64,000 nucleotides of DNA from positions 19,039,001 to 19,103,000 of the forward strand of contig OX344765.1 in the NCBI GenBank assembly GCA_947034895.1. The letters run 5' to 3'. The notes below the pieces were generated by a model. It was not told where the DNA came from and did not search any database. It was given only the letters and a program-made list of their open reading frames with translations. The DNA is from Rhytidiadelphus loreus (Eukaryota; Streptophyta; Bryopsida; Hypnales; Hylocomiaceae). Positions 48,157 through 59,945 of this stretch are shown here, in pieces. Every line of letters starts with the position of its first letter. The first letter of the stretch is position 1. Made by a program: the position numbers and the translations under genes.

Positions 48157-49588
48157 CGAGCATGCGGAGACGGGCTTGGATCCCGCAAAGACAAGCATGA
48201 CCGTTCCTTGGTCCCTGCAGAACTTGTCGATGAAGCGGAAGTACACTTCGTACCGTAGTTCGCGATTCGTCAAGATCCAGGGGTTATCGTGGTGACAGAG
48301 CTCCCGGGTCTTGTACCTGACGTCATCCGTCGCCAGAGGCTTGTCCTCGGCAGCCGAGAGTCGGGGAATCGGTTCCCCGACATTGACGAGTGGGGAGTTC
48401 GTGAAATGCTTCGTGGTCCGCTGAATGTACATGACCCTGTCCTTCCCCCTGGTGAAATAGTTCAGCTCGCCCTTGGAATACATGTACGTCGCGATGCGCC
48501 GAGTGTTATGCTCGGGGAAGAATTTCTCGAGCGCCTGTTCCACTCCCACCACCCTCTCGGCGCCCATGATGAGCATCCACGTGTGGACCCCCTTGGCCAT
48601 GGTATTTTGGGAGACCCGCGCGACTTGTTTGATGATTTTCTCGTGCGCGTAGTGAATCTCCATATTCCCGACCGCCGGGAACAGGCGGAAATCCATAATC
48701 CCCACCTCGCAGAAGCGAATGCTGGCGGGTCCGTCTACGTATTCCACCCATTCGCGCTTCTGCTTCACGTAGACAAAGGGATCGAACACCCTCCTCACGC
48801 GATCCCACCGGCAGACCGTGGCCCGCGCACACCTCTTGACGGTGTTGCAACGTTTGTTGTTGGTGAGCAGTCGCTGGATCATGGCGACGACGTCCGAGGG
48901 AGCAACCATCGTTTTCTTCCCCGAGCCACATTGGTGCCTGAGCCACTTCTACCCAATGTGCATGGTGGCCCACATGTTGTGCCCCCGAATGCACAGCAGC
49001 GCCTTGAACTCCCGCCAGGCTTTAGGGATGACCTCCCCCTGGGAAATCACCTCCTTGGCCTTGTCGATGCCCAGGACGTCGGCCTTCTCCTTCATCTCGA
49101 AGATGAGCACAGCCTTGTGCTTCTTGTTGGTGCACCACTGGGCGAAGGGAATGGCCGCCGTCCAACTGGTCGGCCTCTTCAGGTAGACCTTGGGCGGCGT
49201 CTCCAGGATTCTGCTCGCGAGCTCGCCTACGGCAGCGTCATCCATCCCCAGAAGGTTCTTCATCTGGTTGTGATTGATCGCCGTGAACTTATAGATCTTG
49301 GAGCCCCCCTTCCCGTCCGGAATTTGGTTGAACGGGACGCTGGTGTCGATGTCGTGCAGCGCCCCGGACTCGTGCTTCTGGAAGACCTCTTGCCAACTGG
49401 TCCAGGTCGCATTCGAGGCCATGACGATCTTTCGGTCGCCCATCTTGTCGAAGTCCCAGGTCCTCCCCCCCCCGTTTCGGTGCTTGGCGCTCCCCACCGC
49501 CTCGAAGCTTTGGTGCGCCTTCTCCTTGAAATCTTGGACACGCATCGGCGCGGTGAGTATGTGTCGTGATCTGACCGCGCGGTCTGAA
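48157..49588 (-). CDS. Beta-class DNA N4/N6-methyltransferase-like exon with an in-frame TAG
   Basis: Two frames (49602-48949 and 48909-48106) are the same frame, interrupted only by TAG at 48949-48951. The second shows the downstream half of a class-beta amino-methyltransferase. First comes H-T-W-M-L-I-M-G-A-E-R-V-V-G-V (residues 109-123), then a W/Y-strand region ending R-V-M-Y-I, then N-P-W-I-L-T-N-R-E-L-R-Y-E-V-Y-F-R-F-I-D-K-F (209-230) in the place of HPTQKP...RLI. Last is V-M-L-V-F-A-G-S-K-P-V (237-247) as the F-x-G motif I. The DPPY catalytic motif expected near D-F-R-L-F-P (73-78) is absent, so the enzyme is probably inactive or very divergent. The exon ends at donor CTCG|GTAAGC (48157). 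The 5' acceptor is unresolved and may lie within or beside a palindrome at 49569-49588. Confidence 0.5.
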
Positions 49589-49768
49589 CTGTCCCCGAAC
49601 AATCCACGACACCAAGTGGCGTAGAGGTCGGAATATCGCGGGATCAGACCGCGCGGTCCGAAGTGACCATGAATCAGAAAGGTGACGAGCGTAACGAGGA
49701 CAATGGGAGCCTACCGATATGGAATGGGACGGAATTGCATCACTGGGATTCAGACCGCGCGGTCTGAA
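49565..49768. repeat. Three 20 bp palindromes in a probable intron
   Basis: Copies lie at 49569-49588, 49643-49662 and 49749-49768, between a donor at 49791 and the next exon. Each has one or two arm mismatches. Each carries a CAG that could serve as a 3' splice site. Confidence 0.8.
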
Positions 49769-49791
49769 ATGCGTAGGGAAGTCGTGCATAC

Positions 49792-50118
49792 CTCATAGAC
49801 CTTCGGGTCCTCCCCTTCAATGATGACCTTCGCGTTCTTCCGATGTTGCGCAGGCTTGCCCGCGTTTTCCCAGAGGTGGCGAACATGCATGAGTGTTGCC
49901 GGCAGGGACGACAGGTACGGGCCCACGACGTTTCCGTCGTTGCACTTGGAGGACAACGCGTGGAGGTGGTCCTTGTTCTGGGACCACACGATTTCGCACG
50001 TCCACCTGTGCATTTTGGCGACGACCTTCTCATCGTCGACGGTAGTGTTCCCATAGATGATGTCCTTGGCGGCCATCCAGGTGTGCTGCCCGTTGATGAT
50101 GAGCAGCGGCCGTGCCTT
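49792..50118 (-). CDS. ParB/sulfiredoxin-like exon
   Basis: The frame continues directly from the upstream ORF after a TAA (50119-50121). Its start, R-P-L-L-I-I-N-G-Q-H-T-W-M-A-A-K-D-I, resembles the (L/I)-x-D/N-G-x-H/R-R-x-x-A-A strand-turn-helix of ParB-type domains. The preceding ORF ends with V-R-P-L-E-N-D and K-Q-I-L-T-V-M-P, similar to the start of that fold. ParB-methyltransferase combinations are known from phages and mobile elements. Here the module would position the protein on DNA; catalytic activity cannot be judged. The exon ends at donor GAG|GTATGC (49792). Confidence 0.4.
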
Positions 50119-51486
50119 TTAGCAATCCGCCCAGCATGTCGGTCTGGTGCGCGTGTCCGGCATGACAGTGAGGATTTGCTTGGCGTAGTTCACCTTCACC
50201 ATCCTATCCAGGACTGCCAAGACGCCGTCATTCTCGAGGGGCCTCACAATGATTCCCGACTCCTCCTGGGCATTCACCATGTCAGCCACGTCCAACTCGA
50301 AGTACTGTCCCCGACCGAATATGTACATGTACGAGGACAGTTCCTTGAACACCTTGTTGGCCGCCGCTTCGACCTTGAGGCGCGTCCGCGTTTCCAACTC
50401 GACGCTGCGTCGCGGATTGCGCTTGTACTCCGCGGGCACGGACACGCTAGCCGGGACGGCGTCGGCATCGAAGGACAGGGTTCGTGGATTCTTGGTCCAC
50501 TTCCCATTCACCTTCTTGATCGCAATCTTCTGCGCCTCTTCCTCGGACACCTCTGCCGGTTCCGTGTTGGCCTCGTGGGTCGATGAGCTGGGGGTGCCAT
50601 GCGATTCCTCGGCCACGCGTCTTGTCCGGACCCAGTGCCCCGCATCTTCTTCCGAGGATGCTTGCGTCGCCACGGGCGGGCCCGCTGACTTCCGTTTCAC
50701 GGCCTTCTGTTTAGACCGAGAAGTCGGCGCTGTGGTGGCTCGGCTCGCCAACTGAGTCGCCTGTGGCGGTCGTTGGATGGGTCCACGCGCCGGTGGGAGT
50801 GGGTCGGTACGCTCGGACGCTCCAGCAAGGGCCGACGCAGGGGGGGGCCGGCTGTGCGTTCCCACTCCCGACGCCTTGGCGACATTTTTGGCGGACCCCT
50901 CTGGCGAAGCCATTGGTCGACTTCCTTCACCCTGGCAGACGTTCAAGGGCGACACACTCAGTGATTTGTTGTGAATGGCAAACGCTTTGGCGACGTACGA
51001 GTTGGCTACCTTTCCGGTCTCGTGGAAGTCACTAGAGACGGCTTCGTAGTGCGATTGGGTTTCGGCCATCAAGAGTTGATATGCACGAGGGACGGACGCG
51101 TAATTCTTCATGAGGCGTTTGCTACAGAAGGTCATCTCATTTTCTACACGGATGGCGATGACTCCGAATGCATTATTACTGGCATTGACCACGTCGACGA
51201 GAATGGCCTCCCTCATCACATGGACATTCACGAGTACCAAAGTGGAGAAGGATTTCCATCGGGGATCCCCCGTCTTCGTGAATCCCAGCTCCAGATTGAA
51301 GATGGGGGAGCCCATCAGGAAATTCAGTTCGATTGTCCACAATGACTTGGACGCGACGAACTCCAAGGGGAATTTCTTTTCGATGTGCAGCTTCCAGGAC
51401 TCGTGGATTCGGTCAGTCGAGATGGGCCTCAAGTAGCCCGCAAGCGGCAGACTGCTCTCCAGGAATGACTCCATGCCACTGTCCAC
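50119..51486 (-). CDS. N-terminal region of the ParB/methyltransferase-like gene, otherwise unrecognised
   Basis: The 455 aa frame opens with ATG (MDSGMESFLESSLPLAGYL). A globular region of about 170 residues with alternating hydrophobic strands (FSTLVLVNVHVMREAILVDV) follows; I do not recognise it. Residues 190-340 are low-complexity and rich in Pro, Ser and Thr, probably disordered. Residues 360-445 (N-P-R-R-S-V-E-L-E through I-L-T-V-M-P) look like the first part of a ParB-like domain completed by the next exon in the same frame. The frame ends at TAA 50119-50121, one base from a Gln codon, so the stop may be a mutation. A palindrome lies just upstream at 51501-51520, possibly in the 5' UTR or promoter. 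Confidence 0.5.
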   Translation of the reverse strand: MDSGMESFLESSLPLAGYLRPISTDRIHESWKLHIEKKFPLEFVASKSLWTIELNFLMGSPIFNLELGFTKTGDPRWKSFSTLVLVNVHVMREAILVDVVNASNNAFGVIAIRVENEMTFCSKRLMKNYASVPRAYQLLMAETQSHYEAVSSDFHETGKVANSYVAKAFAIHNKSLSVSPLNVCQGEGSRPMASPEGSAKNVAKASGVGTHSRPPPASALAGASERTDPLPPARGPIQRPPQATQLASRATTAPTSRSKQKAVKRKSAGPPVATQASSEEDAGHWVRTRRVAEESHGTPSSSTHEANTEPAEVSEEEAQKIAIKKVNGKWTKNPRTLSFDADAVPASVSVPAEYKRNPRRSVELETRTRLKVEAAANKVFKELSSYMYIFGRGQYFELDVADMVNAQEESGIIVRPLENDGVLAVLDRMVKVNYAKQILTVMPDTRTRPTCWADC

Positions 51487-51500
51487 AAGCAGTACTTCAA

Positions 51501-53013
51501 ATCAGACCGCGCGGTCTAAATTGGACGACTCAGGAGATTGCTACACGCCTAGCATGCAGTGGTCATGCGATGCACTAACGAGTTGAGGATTCATTTCCTA
51601 CGATCGTTGACGATCTATTGCATTCTAGCGTACTTCTGATAGGACGATACTCCTTCATGCTATGCTGAGTCCATGGCGTGGTTTTGACCGCGCGGTCCAA
51701 ACCAGGGACACGATTCATAGCCTAGACAGACCAGGCTAGCATGACGATATTTCTACAATGACTGCTGCTCGAGGTTTTGACCGCGCGGTCTAAAACGCCT
51801 TCCCTTTCTATTCGGCTGATGACGATGCTCCTCGCTACGGGACCCTGCGAACGACATTATTTTCGTCTCGCCCATCACCTGGAATTGTCCTTCATCTATT
51901 AGATCGGACCGCGCGGTCTGATCCTGTCATTCCTTAGTCTACCACGAATGCGGCGAGAATTAACAGATACTGATCGCAGGGTCGACAACCATTACTTCTG
52001 TTATCTTGGGCAGGGATTGGCGTAGGTCCTTTATTCATCATCCGTCGGGGATCTGACCGCGCGGTCTGATTACTCCTTCCCTGCCTACTTTGGAGGCTCT
52101 GCACAATGCTACCAGCCATCGTGGCGTCTAGTTCCTTTTACTCTATTTCCAATCACTCATGAATCGATCCTATAATACTAAAAGTATTAGGTTTTGACCA
52201 CGCTGTGTGATCCATGTGTGATGCTTATTCATGGTGCGTGATTAGATGAACATGCACAGGCCCTCTATTTGTGATGCATCTTTGGATATGGTTTAGACCA
52301 CGCGGTTTGAATCTGCCAACATTCGGTTATTACTTAGACGTGCCCACTGATATAGTGCATCCCCCACGGCTGGGTTACTAGTTGGCATGACAATGAGTCT
52401 AAATTATTGAAGGCGTCGACAATGGATCTGTCATGACAACACGACATGAACGCATTTACCACTAAGGATATCTTCTGGCCGCTCGGTCTGGTCGGTCCGT
52501 TCCCTTCTATTTTATGGCCGGGGGACCAGTTTAGACCGCGCAGTCTGAACTAGTATCTAGAGAAACGTGGACTAATTGGATCAGTAATTCGTCCTTGACA
52601 TTTTGTAGACGTTTTATCACTTTTGACCGCACGGTCTAATCCTATATCTAGAATATCGTGACATAATTTGATCAGTAGTTCGTCCAGAACATTTTAGGAG
52701 CGGTGCATCACTTCAGACCGCGCGGTCTGAACCTGTATATATACTAACTTGACAATGTCGATGGGCAATTAGTCCAGGTCATTTTGGGGACAGTTCATTA
52801 CTTCAGACCGCGCAGTCTGAAACTACTTCAACTTGATTGATATGAAGTTAGATAGGTCTAGAATTCGTCCAACATTTTGAGGAAATTGCATCAAGAATTC
52901 ACTTCAGACCGCGCGGTCTGAAACTATTTTGCCTAATGCTCTCAGAAATTTCTACGTCGACAACTCCGGGCCATTTCAGGGACACCGGAACACTTCAGAC
53001 CGCGCGGTCTGAA
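51501..53013. repeat. Decayed array with 14 copies of a 20 bp palindrome
   Basis: Palindrome copies start at 51501, 51682, 51775, 51903, 52051, 52192, 52292, 52473, 52530, 52621, 52712, 52802, 52903 and 52994. From 52530 on the step is 90-101 bp, and the spacers share degenerate AATTCGTCC..ACATTTTG and GCATCACTT blocks, so an approximately 91 bp unit is being lost around a better-kept palindrome. Copies at 52192, 52292 and 52473 are the most degenerate. No gene is present. Confidence 0.9.
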
Positions 53014-54040
53014 ATATGGCTGGGGCCACATACACTGCACAGTTATAGGTGCCTCTTCTAAATTTCCGCAACATTCACAACTGAGAATAGATTTTGCAGA
53101 CAGCTTACCTCAATTGTGCAATTCAGATTGCTGTGGATGTCGTGACTCCAATGAAAGCAGCAACACGACAATGTTCGAATGCCACTGATCGCCAATGAAA
53201 CCAGATTCTCAGCAATTCGATGACGCCAAGGACTGCAGATTCTTAACAATTCGTCAATGGTACAAACAAACAAATGAATGAATGCAAGCACGAGAACACA
53301 AACAATGAAATCACGAGAACACAAACCCATACAATGCCTACCATGATAGAATACTAAACTCTGAAAACACAGAAAGCACACAGAAAGCCAAGCACACGAA
53401 AGCTCAGAATTCTGGAACGATTGGGTCTACTTCTACGGTGCCATGGAAAGCCAGGCACACGGAAAGCCAGAAGATCAGCCAAGCACACAAGAAGATCAGC
53501 CAGGCACACGGAAAGTCAAAAAAAAGGTCCACAAGCATACCTGCGCAGCTCCAGCAGAAGAATACCGCCCCAACAGAAAAACAACGCTCCAGCTAGCCGA
53601 ACGCTCCGCCGATCAGTCAAGAAAGCCGCCGATTGGAACGCTCCGCCGATCAGTCAAACCAGTCTCCTCCACAACATACAAAACCAACGACAGAAATGAC
53701 GAACAAGCAAGACAGAGGAAGGAGGAACAACAGAAACGCTAAACAACAAAAAGAACGCACACGAAAAGGAGTAACAGCGACAACAATTGACGAAACGCGG
53801 AGCAACAGTGAGGAACGCGAAGAAAACAAAAGACTCCAGCGAAACCCTGGCCGACGGAGAAGACGACCGACCGAGCCTCCCAAATACCGAACCTGCATCG
53901 AGCCTCCAAGCTGGTACGGAGCTCCTCCGAGCCTGCACGCGCATCCCGAAGCAGTCCCGAGCCTCCCACGAACCTGCGCACACCACACGAAGCTGCCCCA
54001 AAGTAATCATGTTTAATGGTCAGTTTAGGGTTAAAACAGT
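53014..54040. other. Intergenic DNA with short repeats, no firm gene
   Basis: Short phrases recur at 53445-53520 (GGAAAGCCAG, GAAGATCAGCCA, GGCACACGG) and at 53590-53660 (GAACGCTCCGCCGATCAGTC twice). Overlapping Arg/Lys-rich frames on both strands look compositional and not like real genes. Confidence 0.4.
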
Positions 54041-54475
54041 GGGACTTAAAAGCGAGCTTAGAAGGGACCAATGAAGGGCGGCTCTGCCTTTTTCATAGGC
54101 TTTCGTGGTCCGGAAAAAAAAAAGGGAGCTCTTTACAAAAAGAGAAATACATGTGCAACCTAACACAAGTAGTTTCGTATTTTTCTAAGCGTTTGTTAAT
54201 TACTTATAAATTTGCAAAGATGGAAGATATAAGCAAGTACTCGTGGACATAGGTCTCCCAAAATACGTCCACTTGCAACTTGTACAGAAATGTGAGGAAA
54301 TCAATGACAATGATTCACTCCTTCAATACAAAAATAATTTTTCCTCCAGGCGATGAATTCAATTGATAAAGCTCAGTGCTCCGTTGAAGAATCACCCCAT
54401 CTCTATTTTGCACTTAAAAATAGGGGTGGTTTGAAGAAAAGGGGTGCTCTTAGAACACACATTGTCGACCTTAAA
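54040..54475. mobile_element. Diverged AGGTAG-family MITE, copy 4
   Basis: Blocks such as AACACAAGTAGTTTCGTATTT and AATTACTTATAAATTTGCAAAGA match the MITE at 11902-12311 in the same order and orientation. The termini are too diverged to fix, so the boundaries are approximate. Confidence 0.55.
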
Positions 54476-57400
54476 TCAACCCTAGTTTTTTCAATCAATT
54501 CACCCAAAAGCCCATTTTCCTAAATTCAAGGAAGTTGTACAATATTAAAGAAGCTCTAGTATATTGGAGGCACGTTTCTATGAATCCTCAATCCTAGAAA
54601 ATAAAGATTTGGGATGGGCATGGAAAAAAATTAGGAACATGAAAATCATAATCAATCATTTCCAAAATTGGATTTCGAATGCTAAAATGAACTTCCAAAA
54701 TATTTGGATCATTTGCACTTGGCACTAATGGACAAACATGAAAGGGACTGGCAACATACTCAAAATAGGCCATATGTACATTAACTCTTATTCAAATCTC
54801 ACAACTCACATGCACTCGTGCACTGCCTACAAATTAAATCAACGATTACAACATGTATATTATGCTTAGTTCTAGAAGGGGGAAGAATTTGCTTAATTGG
54901 AGAGGATTAGGAGTTCTACTTATTCTTAATCAATCATTTAAAATGTACTTCAGAAGATCGAGGTATTTACCAACTCACACAGGAAATCTTCAACCAAAAT
55001 ACAAAAAATACAAAAGGCATAAGGGTTGCTTTGTAACCTCATAAATGTCCACAATAAACTTATGCATCGGTATTTATGTAGCATAAATTGTAAAGGGTCA
55101 TTTAAGGCATTGATTTTTGAGAATTAAGGAAAGCAACTCAAACTCCAGCAAGGCTCTAGAAGCAAACATGATTTAGAGGTACATTTCAATGTACCCGTTT
55201 TAGAAGGGGTTTTGTTTTGATGACCATTTTTTGTGAACTTCAAGAATTTGTAACTAATTTTACAAAGCTTGAAAAAATAGGAAGTGACTTCGGTTAGATG
55301 TCTATTCTACTTGTCTGTTGAGGGAAATTTACTACAAAATATTTAAAAATGTTTCACTTCCCAAATTTCAATTTTAGCCTTGAATTGGTTGATTTGTGAA
55401 CCTCCTATCTCATTTATAGCAATTTGTACCGTTGGATGAGTTTCATATTTTGTTAGGTTGAAGAATCTCCCTTATGGAAACACCTTGTACGGTTTGATAT
55501 AAGACTACATCTTTGCAATGGACACAAAATTCAGTTTCTAGAAAAACTAGGCCCGCCCCTCAAATCAACCACGGTCACTAAAGGGTTAACTTCCTTAGTG
55601 ACCAAAACGTGGTCACTTTGATTTCTAAAGTACTTATTCAATTATTCGCAATATTCAAATGATATGGCACTTCTAGGGATCCTTCGGAGAATCAAATTCA
55701 TTTGGTCATCTTTCGGTACAATTGGATGTACATAACTAGCTTTTATGTAAAAAGAAAATCCCAAACTTTGAGTGTTTGGGTACTTACCCCGATAAAGCAA
55801 CAGGTTGGGGGATTTGGTCAATGAAAGCATATATTACACCACTGACTTGTCCATCCGCCAACTAATGCTTGGCGCTAGCAGGGTTAGAGCTTCATTTCCT
55901 CCATGTATTGTATAATCCCATTTAATGGTCAAGCAACCACGTTATAATCACTTCAGCGTCTGCGATAAAAAGAACACAAAATGCGACCGTGAAGAATTGG
56001 TACTCAATCCTGTTCATAAATAGTTATATATTTTTCCACTCATAACACACCATTCTAAAACGAAAAAAAAAGAATTTAGAATTTTGCAACTATCATATTT
56101 CTTGTGAACTAAATCCAAAAATACTTGATATATAATTTGAAAACACAATACTGGGTACTTAGAAATATAACAAACTTACTAGGATGGTTTATTAAATTTG
56201 GGATTTTGTTATCTTAATTTGTTTGTTTGAATTATTGTGTTTCGTTGTTGCTATTCTAGAAGTGGAGGTATTTTAATCTAGATCAATGTACCAACTCTTC
56301 TCAATTTCCAACATCTGAAACTGTGTCCGAAATTGTACCTGGCCAAGTTGTTGTTCCTCCTACACTTCACAACAATTATGTGAGTCTATTTGGGATATCA
56401 AAGAATGCAACATGGCTTGCTCTCTAAACTTGTCACCATTCTTTCATTTATGAAAATTGAAACTTACACAATTCTATTAATGTACCATGATGCACAAATT
56501 AATTTCTTCTCTTCTTCGATTTTATTCACCATTGCATTCATATCTCCTATTTTTTTTAAATCAAGAGATTTTCCAATACCTTATTTGATATATAATCCTA
56601 TTTCAAGAATGAAATGTAGGCTGAAGTAGACATTTGAATCATATTTGATATTTGATATTAATTTCTTCACTTAGTCTATCTTTTGAAGATGGAACAATAA
56701 TTTCAAATCGTCACAGACTTAGACTCTTACATTAACAAATTCTACACACAATGAGATTCCATCATAGAAAAGAAAAAATTGCAATTTATATCACACCTTG
56801 ACGATTTGAAAAATGGATCTATACTAACTAAGACCTTATAGGGGATCATGACATTGTTAGTAGCTCAAATATTATTGACACCTAGGAATTTTGAATATTG
56901 TGCTTTTATGTGAACGCTAAACAATTGATTTATAACCATGATATTTTAAATAGCACATACGACAATAAACCAAAAATTTTCTTTCAAATTTTGAACAAGC
57001 TCAGTTATACGCTCATTAAGACAAACGTACAAATACCTTCCGTCAGCCCTAAGAAGATCCATGCTACTACAAAATAGTGACCAACAAAAATGAAATTTGC
57101 TTCACCTAAGCTATTTCTACATATAATGAATTATTTGTTATGAACAAATTTTTGTTTCGAAAATCTAAACAAGTCTACAGACTTACAAATCAAGACGGAA
57201 GTATTGATACCCTTTCATTGACTTGGAGAAGATCCATGATGCTATAAGACAATGTTCAACGAAAATAAAATTCAATGTGATAAAGATCATTAGATATAAA
57301 AATAATTATTATCAACCATGTTTTTTTTCTAAAATCGAAACAAGTCTAACAACAATGCATTAAGAGAAAATTATTAGTACCCTCCCATCAACCATTCAAT

Positions 57401-59900
57401 CCTAAGAGGACCCTTGTTGCTATAAGATCGTAATCAATCATTATTCTATATGAACTTATTTCCATCTCCATTCATCTTTCACATCAATTGAGTTCATGAT
57501 TGTTATAATTTCTACTTCTAATATTTTAAGAAACATTGGAAATTTTGATTTTGATTTGAATTCTACAAAACCACGGTAATAGGTTCACGGCAATAGGTCT
57601 ATAGTAATAGATACGATAATCCACTAAAAATAGAAGATTTTGATCAAAAATTTTAGATGGATTTTTATTTTTAGCAATATTCTTAATGTTTTAGTACTTC
57701 TTTAAATTTTTGAACTTAACGCTCGCACAATCTTGCTCACTGCTTGAAATCTCATCATGCTCGCAGGCTCACAAACTAGCACCGCTGACTTTGGCAATTT
57801 TTTCAATTTCGACCGGGTAGTCTAAAATGTTCAAATGTCCTAGATTCGCACCTAGATTTCTTAGAACTTCATCATTTTTAAATGTCTGAAATCTACATGA
57901 GTCATAGATGGCACTTCTGTAGTTCAAAATACACCGCTTGAAATCTATAGAGATCCTAGATTTCTGAAATCTATAGAGATCCTAGATTTCTGAAATCTAT
58001 ATAAATTCAAGATTGTTGAAATCTATACCTGTCCTAGATGTCACTTTTGTGGTTCGAACTAGGTACTTTGAAAATGGTACACAAAATATGGATAATGTGT
58101 ACAGCATTAAAAAAATGGTATGTGCAAAAATTCAGACCTAAATTTTTTATTCTCTAAGAGTTATGCACGGTCAAAGAGGGTTGAAAAATGCAAGAAAATA
58201 GACAGTTTGAAATTTAATTCTTAAGAAACAGTAAAAAAATTCAAAAAATTCAAAAAAAAATCTATTTTTCTAACTTATAGATACTCCTTTTCACCAATTT
58301 TCACTATTGGAAAAATAAAATTGTGTTCTCTACACTTGCGCAAAGGTAGTGCACTTTGAGCACATGTGGCAGATGGAAAATTATCTATTTTTAGAAAATC
58401 TTTGGTAAGGTTGTGTAACTCTAGTAGAAGTTCTAGTATACCAATTTTGAGCTTCAAATTCATATTTTTGGGTGGAAAATAGTGCTAAAACCCTTCAAAA
58501 TGGCCACGGTAGACATCCAATCGGGGGCAATTTAAAAATAGTAGAATAACTATAAAAAAAAGCCTTAAAAAGTACTCAACATCTGAAACTACCACATGTA
58601 CCTTCATTTCAAGTTTCATAGAAGATGGACACACGATGCAAAAGTTATGAGCAAAAAACCAGCTATCTAAGGTTCAGGGGACCAAAAAAACGTGAAGTGT
58701 TTCTTGCAATCACCCTATATCAAAAATCTTTTTCATTTTGCTTCTAATTATGTGAAAATGAAACAATTGATTCATAACCATGACATTTCGAATAGCATAT
58801 ATACTACCCAAAAAAAAAAAAAAAATAGGTACACCTAAGGTCAATCACTCAATGATCAAACTCAATTGTCATTTAAAAAATCATGGCTTTTTAAATGATT
58901 CTCACATATATGAACTTGATCATGTATCTCATAGCAAGATGTCTCATCCGATGCTTTTTAAATGCAAGTTTCTTGCTCACCTTTGTGCGTGAAGTTCAGA
59001 GCTTACTGTACCTTCTCTAAAGCTCACTCACAACTTGAGAAACTGAGTGTTATATTTCAGACTTATGAAGTTGAAGTTTTCCCGGAGTTGCAAGTGAACT
59101 CCAGCATTATCTAACTTGGATTATTTACAAATTCGATGTAACATGACTGTTCCAATACTACAAAATGATCGAGAGCTTCACTCTATGATGAGTTCCAAGG
59201 AAACGAGATATAACAAAGAAGCATAATTATATGAAATATACAACATAAAATGTGTTGAATTTCCAATGAAAAAGTAGACATTTATTCTATGAGATATCCT
59301 AGTAAGTGGAAAATATAGATGTAGAGCATTTGCGGCCCGCCCAACTATGGCTTGAGAAGATCGGTGCTAATATGCTCACATTTGTTGAAGTTGCCATTTC
59401 TTTGTATTCGTATATAATTAGACCAATTCATTGAGAGGCTTGTTGAAACACACCATCTGTAAGTCCAATACTATTGCTGAAGAAAAGGTAGAATTATTTG
59501 AAAATTCTAAAGCTTAAAGAAACTCAGGATTCAACGTTGTTGAATGAATGACTGTGTGTAGTTAGAGGCTTGTTTTTTTGGATCATTCGGAGGCAACCCA
59601 TTCTAAGTATTGAAATATGAGAGCCACCCCCCCTAGGTAGTTGAAACCCCGGATGCAAATATAGACCACCATAACAAATCTTATATTCATAAAGTCCCAA
59701 AATAACTGACATTGGAAGGATCTGGATTGGAAGCCAGAAGTGAAAAACCAAGCAGTATAGATGATTGCCATGAGTAGGAATTCACAGCATACATCTTTCG
59801 TTCTAGGAAAACAAGAGACTACGAACGGAATATGAAGCAATATAACAAGGGCAATGTCTTTTTTCTATAAAACCTGTTCCCCATGCAATGCTACTCAGCA
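54476..59900. other. AT-rich intergenic DNA, no gene seen
   Basis: No supported coding region. A 26 bp unit (GAAATCTATAGAGATCCTAG) is tandemly duplicated at about 57938-57995. A small stem-loop GGTCACTAA..TTAGTGACC lies at about 55573-55604. A degenerate palindrome (GACCGGGTAGTCTAAAA) lies at 57807-57826. Confidence 0.4.
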
Positions 59901-59945
59901 AGAGCTGATTCCTCATAGATACAGTGAGCCCGCAAAAAAGTGCGA

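Noticed and set aside
48289..49569. A 426 aa plus-strand ORF, the longest open frame in that stretch
   Set aside because: It lies exactly opposite the methyltransferase-like exon. Its Asp/His/Arg/Leu/Pro-heavy composition is typical of an antisense shadow in GC-rich coding DNA, and it has no recognisable motifs.
47897..50121. Alternative genetic code (TAA/TAG = Gln) for the whole genome
   Set aside because: Kept only as a remote option. Other signs of decay (frameshift at 46556, lost catalytic motifs) make ordinary stop mutations simpler.
49843..50586. A 247 aa plus-strand ORF
   Set aside because: It is the antisense shadow of the ParB-like exon and the low-complexity N-terminal region, with the same biased composition.
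51501..53013. Regularly spaced short palindromic repeats, CRISPR-like at first glance
   Set aside because: Spacers are decayed repeats of each other and not unique sequences. The spacing is about 90-180 bp, the setting is eukaryotic and no cas-like gene is present.
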